Part shown: piece by piece, positions 62,545 through 64,000 of the stretch
Layout of the letters: each line of letters starts with the position of its first letter
How positions within the stretch are numbered: position 1 is the stretch's first letter
From: Acanthornis magna
Taxonomy: Eukaryota; Chordata; Aves; Passeriformes; Acanthizidae
NCBI GenBank assembly: GCA_036785705.1
Contig: JAWUZG010000332.1
Location: 2,728,001-2,792,000 of the forward strand
Length of the DNA stretch: 64,000 nucleotides
Reading direction: 5' to 3'
Notes under the pieces: model-generated
Database searches by the model: none
What the model was told of the DNA's origin: nothing
What the model saw: only the letters and a program-made list of their open reading frames with translations
Position numbers and translations under genes: made by a program

Positions 62545-64000
62545 GGCTCAAAGAACACTCTATTTTACACACTCCAAAGAGTAACATTTGGACATAATAT
62601 GCTACCGTCTTTCAAAACTACATTTGGACAAAGTACTCAGTGACATGATACAGATTTTTTTTTTTAATAAGCAATATGTTAGATCCCAGAACACTTCGTT
62701 TTCTTTGACGTTCACAGAGGAAAAAGGAAAAGCTGTTAATTCTACAGCAGCATTAAAAAAAAAAACACAAAAAACCCCAAAAAACATCTCCAGTGTTTTG
62801 TCCCAAATGACCATAATTAGAATTATTTTGAACAGAAAAGACTGGGTGCTTGCTTCTCTGAAGCAGAAGAACACTGAAAAGAAACTAAAATGCTACTTTA
62901 TTTGTTCACCAAACTGCAGGTACTGTTTTAATTTCTTTGCAACCCACTGCTAATATTCTCCAGCAGCTACAGCTCAGCTTTGGAGCACCTTATAACTAAC
63001 GATGTGTGGACTGACAACCAAACAAAGCTCACGATGTTGTAAATGAAGCAATCAAATTGTCACAAACTAACAGGCTGGTGGATTAGACCAACAGCTCAGT
63101 CCTTAGTGTCTTTCTGAAATGACACCTGGGAAAATACCTGCTCATCTCCCTGCAGCCTGAGCAGAAACTCAGCCGAGCTATTTCCTCATGAACATCAGTT
63201 TTAGAATTCCCTAGACATTGCTCCAAAAAAACCATGAAGTCTGAAGAAGAGTCTGAGACATCTCAAGAGCAAAAAGCATTGCCCAGAAAAACAAAGACGC
63301 CTAATTATGAGGTCAGAAAAAACTTGCATGACAAGATCATGATAGCATTTTAAAATGACTCCAGGCAGCACCAGGGACCTCCCGTGTCACAGGGGGCTCC
63401 AGATACACTTCACACCTTTGTTCTAGCTCCAGTATTTAATCTGGAAGTTAATACTGCACAGGAAAATGCAACACAATAGTACAGGTTAAGGTTCAATTTT
63501 GAGAGGTTTTTCAGCCCAGAGATTACCACAGTATTTAACTGAACACTGCATGTAATGTTTCAAATGCTTACATTTGTCTTCTGATGATCTACTCGTATTT
63601 TAACATATTTATAGAAAATTGACTTTTTTTTTCCAATGCTATGAGACACAACAAATGCACTTGATACAGTTGTGCCCTGTCCTAACTCCACTGCAATATT
63701 CCCTCCTTGGAATATTCCTCCTCTTTGGAATTCCCCTTGCAGGGCAAATCCAGGTTTCCCAACAGGAACAATCCTTTGGGAACTGCTCCATTCTGCCATC
63801 CCAGCCCACGTGTTCTGTAGTGGTTGCAGCTGATATATTTACCATTTCATCTAATGTTTCATCCAAATTTTCATACCTGAAAATGCAATTTAGAATAAAT
63901 GGTGTTCTTTAGGGGGGGAAGGGAGTGTTTGTGTGGAATTATTCTCCTTTAATATCTGCTTATGGATACAGATACATCAGAAAAGCTGCTGGAGAACAGT

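Larger units (their letters stand above)
57702..64000. other. unique non-coding DNA, no gene recognised
   Basis: AT-rich single-copy DNA with a GC-richer patch at 59100-59300 that stays open on both strands, and another near 62030-62200. Simple sequence comprises the A26 run at 62519-62544, A12 at 62755-62766 and a short (GCAGGT) repeat at 61610-61626. No interspersed element, RNA gene or second exon partner is recognised. Confidence 0.5.

Overview
This window looks like vertebrate, almost certainly avian, nuclear DNA. The best evidence is a 5'-truncated CR1 LINE at 48733-48865 that still carries the typical CR1 3' end (a TTCCAACCCAAACCACTCTATGATT-like terminus, matching 'ttccaacccaaaccattctatgatt' in known bird CR1 copies), with a second CR1 piece of another subfamily type at 49189-49287. 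Other signs agree: very few recognisable interspersed repeats for 64 kb, many short A/T runs, small GC-rich minisatellites, strong CpG depletion, and a GC content of about 41% (hand count of 22 evenly spaced 60-base lines). I cannot name the species or the locus.

I find no complete protein-coding gene, no rRNA or tRNA, and no bacterial-type operon. Almost all open frames are short, lack codon bias, or lie over simple repeats. The window therefore reads as intron or intergenic DNA. Two weak lines of evidence favour a gene transcribed from the minus strand: the plus strand carries more A than T and more C than G in the sampled lines, which is the pattern expected of a template strand, and one 117-base segment at 57585-57701 (minus strand) has the form of an internal coding exon with acceptor, donor, an open frame and GC-rich third positions. 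Its product is not recognised.

Layout: 1-119 possible decayed LTR end with a poly(A) signal; 119-8950 unique DNA with one G-quadruplex motif; 8954-9018 a CCC-rich minisatellite; 9019-24605 unique AT-rich DNA with A-runs; 24606-24769 a nine-unit 16-bp minisatellite with an AC microsatellite grown inside one unit; 29576-29653 a six-unit 13-bp minisatellite; 32717-32745 an AC microsatellite; 36465-36605 an AT-rich block with homeodomain/POU-like motifs; 37332-37410 a long imperfect hairpin; 38522-38641 a 120-base tract of only A and C; 45133-45370 a small CpG-enriched patch ending in a 16-bp palindrome; 48733-49287 the two CR1 pieces; 51170-51224 a tight CpG cluster; 53930-54480 a second block that resembles conserved non-coding DNA; 56047-56138 a 35-bp tandem duplication; 57585-57701 the candidate exon; 62519-62544 a run of 26 A.

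The most useful items to follow up are the hairpin at 37332-37410, the candidate minus-strand exon, the strand asymmetry, and the two putative regulatory blocks. None of them amounts to a demonstrated new system.
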